Below are positions 60,801 through 64,000 of a stretch of DNA of 64,000 bases, one piece after another. The stretch lies in contig NZ_LQBD01000038.1 of NCBI RefSeq assembly GCF_046630315.1, positions 62,001-126,000 of the forward strand. The letters run 5' to 3'. Both the position numbers and the translations under genes were made by a program. Position 1 is the stretch's first letter. Each line of letters begins with the position of its first letter. The notes under the pieces are model-generated. The model was not told the DNA's origin and did not search any database. It saw nothing but the letters and a program-made list of their open reading frames with translations. This DNA is from Brucella anthropi_A (GTDB taxonomy: Bacteria > Pseudomonadota > Alphaproteobacteria > Rhizobiales > Rhizobiaceae).

Positions 60801-61911
60801 CAGCCAAACCGCCTGGACTGGATGTAACCGTATAATCATTGATGGGTGAACCGCCGGTATCCGCCGGTGGATCGAATGTCACGACGGCTTCGCCTTCACC
60901 GGCTGTCACGGCTGTGATGGTCGGCTGGCCCGGAGCCTGTCCGTCGACAGTGATGGTATAAGTTCGCCCGAACCCGAATGGTGCCCCCGCTCCAGTGGTC
61001 GCGTCGGAGGCCTGGACGACAAAGGTAAATGACCCCGATTTAGTCGGCGTGCCGCTCAACACCCCTGCCGTCGAAAATGCCAGGCCTGCCGGAAGCGTCC
61101 CGGCGAGGCTGAACAAATAAGGAGCGTTTCCTCCGGTGCCTGCAAAGGTCTGGCTGTATGGAACACCAACTGCAGCGGGCGGCAAAGAATTGACTTGCGG
61201 AAACAGGTCCAGAAGTGGCGCCGCAACAACGAGAGTAAGTGGCATCGATGTTGATGAAAACGGTCCCGTTCCCTTCGAACTGTCTGTGACTTTTATCTGA
61301 AAATTGAAACTTCCGGTCCGTCTCGGAATACCGCTCAAATACCCGTCACCTCTGAGCGACATTCCATCAGGCAAGCTGCCGGAAAATATGCTGTAGCTAT
61401 AAGGAGCAGCGCCGCCGCTGGCGCCTCCGATGAAATAGCTATAGGCTGCGCCTGCAACACCCGTCGGTGGATTGAATGGTGCAAAGTTTATGGTGGGCGG
61501 TGAAACGGTAATCGTCACCGTCGCTGGCGATGAGCTGCCGCTCGCATTTGTGGCTACAAAAGTAAAGCTATCCGGACCGGCATAGCCTGGGCTCGGTGTA
61601 TAAGAGAATGATGTACCGGCACCAAACCCGACTGTGCCGTGGCTCGCTAACGTCACCACAGACACATTGTTCGCTATGCCTCCGGTCAGGGGCAACGTGA
61701 TCGGGTTGTTGCTGCTACCATAAGCGACCACCATGTTCACATCACCGGCTATCGGCACATCCGCATAAGACGGTGTCACAAGACACGCATGCAGCATGGC
61801 GACCACGGCGGCAAAAAGGAAAGCTGGCGATAACTTCTGAAAGCGCCTGAAGGCAGTCCGAACTTTTCCATACGGAAAAGCGGCGGCAAAAAACCCCGTC
61901 CGAATACGCAT
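57871..61911 (-). CDS. Large autotransporter with Ig-like repeats
   Basis: A 1346-residue surface protein. A long, basic N-terminal signal region (MRIRTGFF to SYA at about 51) is typical of autotransporters. A cadherin-like repeat follows (GYAGPDSFTFVATNASG) and at least five putative-Ig repeats built on LPDGMSLRGDGYLSGIP, LPAGLAFSTAGVLSGTP, LPPGLTLSSSGILSGIP, LPAGLTLSQSGMLSGVP and LPDGLSFNPSTGAISGTP, plus one fibronectin-III-like domain (PGQPTITAVTAGEG). A second cadherin-like repeat precedes a linker with two cysteines. The last about 270 residues form an autotransporter beta-barrel (GSMAVWTGGFVNFG to a terminal VRLRISQQF). An adhesin role is inferred. It is rich in Thr, Ser and Gly and nearly Cys-free. 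Confidence 0.88.
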   Translation of the reverse strand: MRIRTGFFAAAFPYGKVRTAFRRFQKLSPAFLFAAVVAMLHACLVTPSYADVPIAGDVNMVVAYGSSNNPITLPLTGGIANNVSVVTLASHGTVGFGAGTSFSYTPSPGYAGPDSFTFVATNASGSSSPATVTITVSPPTINFAPFNPPTGVAGAAYSYFIGGASGGAAPYSYSIFSGSLPDGMSLRGDGYLSGIPRRTGSFNFQIKVTDSSKGTGPFSSTSMPLTLVVAAPLLDLFPQVNSLPPAAVGVPYSQTFAGTGGNAPYLFSLAGTLPAGLAFSTAGVLSGTPTKSGSFTFVVQASDATTGAGAPFGFGRTYTITVDGQAPGQPTITAVTAGEGEAVVTFDPPADTGGSPINDYTVTSSPGGLAATAPGSPITVTGLTNGTAYSFTVVARNNSGTGPASTPSISLTPMAKQTINFPNPGNMSFGATPTLTALSTSGLPVVFSSATTNVCTITPMGSLTMMAPGTCTINADQAGNGAFYPAMTVRQSFLIVVPGGAVSLATPSTLPAATGGHPYSVPIAADGGVQPYQFQVVGGGALPPGLTLSSSGILSGIPHSTGTFNFTVRVVDAATQSADQLYQLTVNAPTIDISPATLPSGQVGTVFSATSFIAIGGTGPYEYAVIAGGLPAGLTLSQSGMLSGVPSVSGPFNFTVSATDAFQFRSSRAYSVTIAVAAPVASNKTVTIPYNTAVSIDLTDSIAGTDITGVAVTALPAHGSIAISGKIVTYVPSPTYFGGADSFTYTATNAGGTSAVATVTINVEPRSPLVFAPGAGSLPDATAGNTYAATIAATNGTAPYAYAITSGTLPDGLSFNPSTGAISGTPTAVSISSFTVTATDGIGFVGTAAYTLRVSAPSISIPPLNAAVIAGNSATVDLTSGATGGPFTGARLISLSPPSAGTAIITLGDTAAASETVVADIIRAGRYKLKFTASPDFSGTAIATFTLSNAYGTSPAGSVTFSITPRADPSRDPDVVGLVNAQAEASRRFANAQISNFNDRLEQLHGGGCLQNQWGLTVSDSRNGTARSDEKAGGPKPYSANEPLSQHPGANQQKDRSRSDTNNTDRCSAFGNGSMAVWTGGFVNFGSMDVGVQNFDYTTVGVSAGLDYRFNASFAAGVGFGYGSDESRIGQNGTESDASAYAMALYGSYHPTPETYLDIVAGYGQMNFDSRRFATDTSSFAYGSRDGHQYFGSLTAGYQYRNDGLLISPYGRLTASRSKLDSFSEKGADWANLYYGSQSVETLTGLLGLRLAYQIDTGWGTLTPRGRLEYGHDFAGQSSLGLGYADVSGRRYDLETHDTGDDFATISLGADFGIGTGLAVSAEYGTSVGQTGTTPQQVRLRISQQF

Positions 61912-62190
61912 AAAGCCCCCCGCAGGCCGTCAGATAGACTAAGCTGTAAGACGATCTGCCGACGCCGAACCAGCGTCACCCCCCATCATCTGTGATTACT
62001 TTAGCGCTTCCTGCATGACAAGCAAACACAATTTTAGCGAACAAGAACTTGTGAATGATCAACAGCCGTCAGTCCGGCCAGCCAGGGTCGCTCGGCAAAA
62101 CAAACCTGCATGATCTAAAGATGACCTCTCCCCGGCCCGCAATAACTCTCTATGTTGCAGTGTAGCAAGCATGAGCAAGGATGCCGCCGC

Positions 62191-63372
62191 GTGGACAAGC
62201 ACCTCATCACGTTCAACGCCGGTTCTTCGACGGTGAAGATCGGCACGTTCGCCTATGATGGAACAACAATCCGAAAATTATCGAGAGGCGAGATCGATCT
62301 GAACGGATCGCCCTTGCGTTTTCGATCCCACGGTGCAAACGGCGATATGGAAATCGCCCTTTCCGCCTCCGGCTCGGACGATATGGTTGCGATTCTGGAC
62401 GAACTCTTCGCCAGACTGGCATCCAGAATCGATCCGGCCCGCATATTGGCAGTCGGGCATCGTGTCGTGTTCGGGGGAGACCAGTTCGCGGAACCGGTTC
62501 TCGTGAACGAGGCAAATATCGATGCCATGGAACGCCTGTCGATTTTCGCCCCGCTTCACCAGCCCAAAAGCATCGCGCTTGTCCGGGCGATCGGAAAGCT
62601 CTTTCCCCATCTTGCCCAGACGGCATCCTTTGACACGGCTTTTCACCAGACCATCCCCGACCCCATACGGCGCTTTGCCATTCCCGCCGATCTGCATCGG
62701 CGCGGCATAAAACGCTTCGGCTTTCACGGTCTTTCCTACAAATCCATCATCCGCAATTTCAGCGCATGTGAACCGGCGCTCGCCCAAGGGAAAATCGTCG
62801 CCGCACATCTGGGAAGCGGCGCCAGCCTGTGCGCCATGAAGAAGGGGGCGAGCCTGGACACAAGCATGAGCTTCTCGACCCTCGACGGCATTCCCATGGC
62901 CACACGCTGCGGCGCACTGGACCCCGGCGTGTTGCTCCATCTGCTGCAACAGGAGAACATGCAGGCCGATGCGATCTCGGACATGCTGTACCATCGCTCC
63001 GGCCTGCTTGGCCTTTCGGGATTGAGCGGGGATACCCGGCAATTGCTCGCGAGCGGCGCGGCTGAAGCCCGCGAAGCGCTTGATGTGTTTACCCTGCGCA
63101 TAGCAGGCGAAGTCTGTCGGCTCGCATCCACGCTCGGCGGGCTGGATGCGCTCATCTTTACCGCAGGAATTGGCGAGCATCAGCCCGCAATCCGCGCAGC
63201 CATATGCCAGCGCCTCGCATGGCTCGGCATCGATCTGGATACAGCCGCCAATGATGAGAACGCTTTCCGGATTACGAAACAGTCCAGCAAAACAGCCGCC
63301 TTCGTCCTTGCGACAGATGAAGAGCAGATCATCGCCTCGGAAGCGCTCGAGGTCATTCAAGAACGGTCATAG
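62191..63372 (+). CDS. ackA: Acetate kinase
   Basis: A 393-residue acetate kinase that makes ATP from acetyl phosphate. Motifs are LITFNAGSSTVKIG (N-terminal ASKHA site), GHRVVFGG, TAFHQTIP, FGFHGLSYKSI, AAHLGSGASLCAMKKG, TRCGALDPG and FTAGIGEHQPAIR. The GTG start (VDKHLITF) is chosen because the ASKHA fold begins there and AAGGA lies upstream; an ATG 13 codons earlier in frame has no ribosome site. Directly followed by phosphoketolase, whose product acetyl phosphate is its substrate. The 279 bases before it up to the autotransporter gene contain promoters for both and no gene. Confidence 0.93.
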   Translation: MDKHLITFNAGSSTVKIGTFAYDGTTIRKLSRGEIDLNGSPLRFRSHGANGDMEIALSASGSDDMVAILDELFARLASRIDPARILAVGHRVVFGGDQFAEPVLVNEANIDAMERLSIFAPLHQPKSIALVRAIGKLFPHLAQTASFDTAFHQTIPDPIRRFAIPADLHRRGIKRFGFHGLSYKSIIRNFSACEPALAQGKIVAAHLGSGASLCAMKKGASLDTSMSFSTLDGIPMATRCGALDPGVLLHLLQQENMQADAISDMLYHRSGLLGLSGLSGDTRQLLASGAAEAREALDVFTLRIAGEVCRLASTLGGLDALIFTAGIGEHQPAIRAAICQRLAWLGIDLDTAANDENAFRITKQSSKTAAFVLATDEEQIIASEALEVIQERS

Positions 63373-63414
63373 ATGCCAGCGGCACGCACGCAAAACCAGC
63401 GAAGGAGATCAGAC

Positions 63415-64000
63415 ATGAGTAACGCATCGGCCCACGGACCCCTGGCACCGCAAGAGCTTTCCCTTATCGACCGTTATTGGCGTGCCGCGAACTATCTCTC
63501 CGTCGGGCAGATTTACCTGATGGAAAATCCCCTGCTGCGCGAACCGCTGAAGCCGGAGCATATCAAGCCGCGGCTGCTCGGCCATTGGGGCACGACACCG
63601 GGCCTCAACTTCATATATGCGCATCTCAACCGCATCATTCGCGAACGAAACGCCGATGTGATCTATGTGTGCGGCCCCGGTCATGGCGGGCCCGGCATGG
63701 TGGCGAATACCTATCTGGAAGGCACCTATTCCGAAATCTATCCTGCGGTGAGCGAGGATGAAGCCGGAATGTGTCGGCTGTTCCGGCAGTTTTCCTTTCC
63801 AGGCGGCATACCAAGCCATGTGGCACCGGAAACGCCGGGGTCAATCCATGAAGGCGGTGAGCTTGGCTATGCGCTCGTTCATGCTTATGGTGCGGCGTTC
63901 GACAATCCCGATCTGGTCGTCGCCTGTGTGGTGGGCGACGGCGAAGCGGAAACCGGCGCGCTTGCCACCTCCTGGCATTCCAACAAATTTCTCAACCCCG
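63415..64000 (+). CDS. xfp: Phosphoketolase, N-terminal part (runs off the window)
   Basis: The first 195 codons of a thiamine-diphosphate phosphoketolase that splits xylulose 5-phosphate (and perhaps fructose 6-phosphate) with phosphate to acetyl phosphate. Conserved segments are YWRAANYLSVGQIYLMENPLL, LGHWGTTPGLNFIYAHLNR, CGPGHGGPGM, QFSFPGGIPSH and VVGDGEAETGALATSWH, the last holding the GDG of the thiamine-diphosphate site. GAAGGAGA precedes the ATG. It follows ackA by 42 bases in the same operon. The rest of the roughly 800-residue protein is beyond base 64000. Confidence 0.93.
   Translation, partial: MSNASAHGPLAPQELSLIDRYWRAANYLSVGQIYLMENPLLREPLKPEHIKPRLLGHWGTTPGLNFIYAHLNRIIRERNADVIYVCGPGHGGPGMVANTYLEGTYSEIYPAVSEDEAGMCRLFRQFSFPGGIPSHVAPETPGSIHEGGELGYALVHAYGAAFDNPDLVVACVVGDGEAETGALATSWHSNKFLNP

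Noticed and set aside
1..64000. CRISPR arrays, rRNA or tRNA genes, complete insertion sequences
   Set aside because: No regularly spaced repeats, no cloverleaf or rRNA sequence and no transposase frame were recognised on either strand.

Overview
The window looks like a chromosomal segment of an alphaproteobacterium of the Brucella group (Brucella, including the former Ochrobactrum). This is inferred from GC-rich coding DNA, tight operons with many 1-14 base overlaps, RirA/Irr-era style iron genes, and short palindromic intergenic repeats ending in GCTCTA that resemble the Bru-RS repeats. No rRNA, tRNA, CRISPR array or complete insertion sequence was recognised. Nearly all of the DNA encodes uptake and use of small molecules.

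Layout. 1-171 is the tail of an S24/LexA-like repressor. 424-6759 is a redox locus: a PepSY small protein, a DUF2271 periplasmic protein, a membrane PepSY-flavodoxin-reductase fusion and the flavin transferase ApbE on the minus strand, divergent from a two-component system. The DUF2271 protein carries a motif that fits the ApbE flavin attachment consensus. 7109-15312 is an amide operon: AmiC-like sensor, AmiR-like ANTAR antiterminator, two ABC permeases, a binding protein, an acetamidase/formamidase and a double ATPase, preceded by a leader terminator. 15511-27658 is an iron island: AraC regulator, TonB receptor, RhtX-like importer, MFS exporter and an iucABCD-type aerobactin (or ochrobactin-like) synthesis operon. 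27708-33267 holds gamma-glutamyltransferase, an orphan peptide-binding protein, peptidase T and intergenic repeats.

33327-41104 is a six-gene catabolic operon (PdxA2-like dehydrogenase, TctCBA tripartite transporter, TIM-barrel isomerase or decarboxylase, DhaK-DhaL kinase) with a divergent GntR regulator and a repeated operator candidate. Its substrate is unknown, probably a C4 or C5 sugar acid. 41253-54387 contains a LysR gene and a long minus-strand peptide operon: a proline iminopeptidase fused to an S9 oligopeptidase, an M20 amidohydrolase, a complete Dpp/Opp-type ABC importer, a serine hydrolase and an MmgE/PrpD protein. 54781-64000 holds an isoaspartyl peptidase, a small unknown protein, cyclopropane-fatty-acid synthase, a large Ig-repeat autotransporter, and acetate kinase followed by the start of phosphoketolase.

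The most interesting items are the AmiC/AmiR leader system, the candidate flavinylated DUF2271 protein, the PdxA2/Tct/DhaK operon, and the in-frame hydrolase fusion that keeps an internal ribosome binding site. All functions were assigned by reading motifs and gene context; no database search was run.
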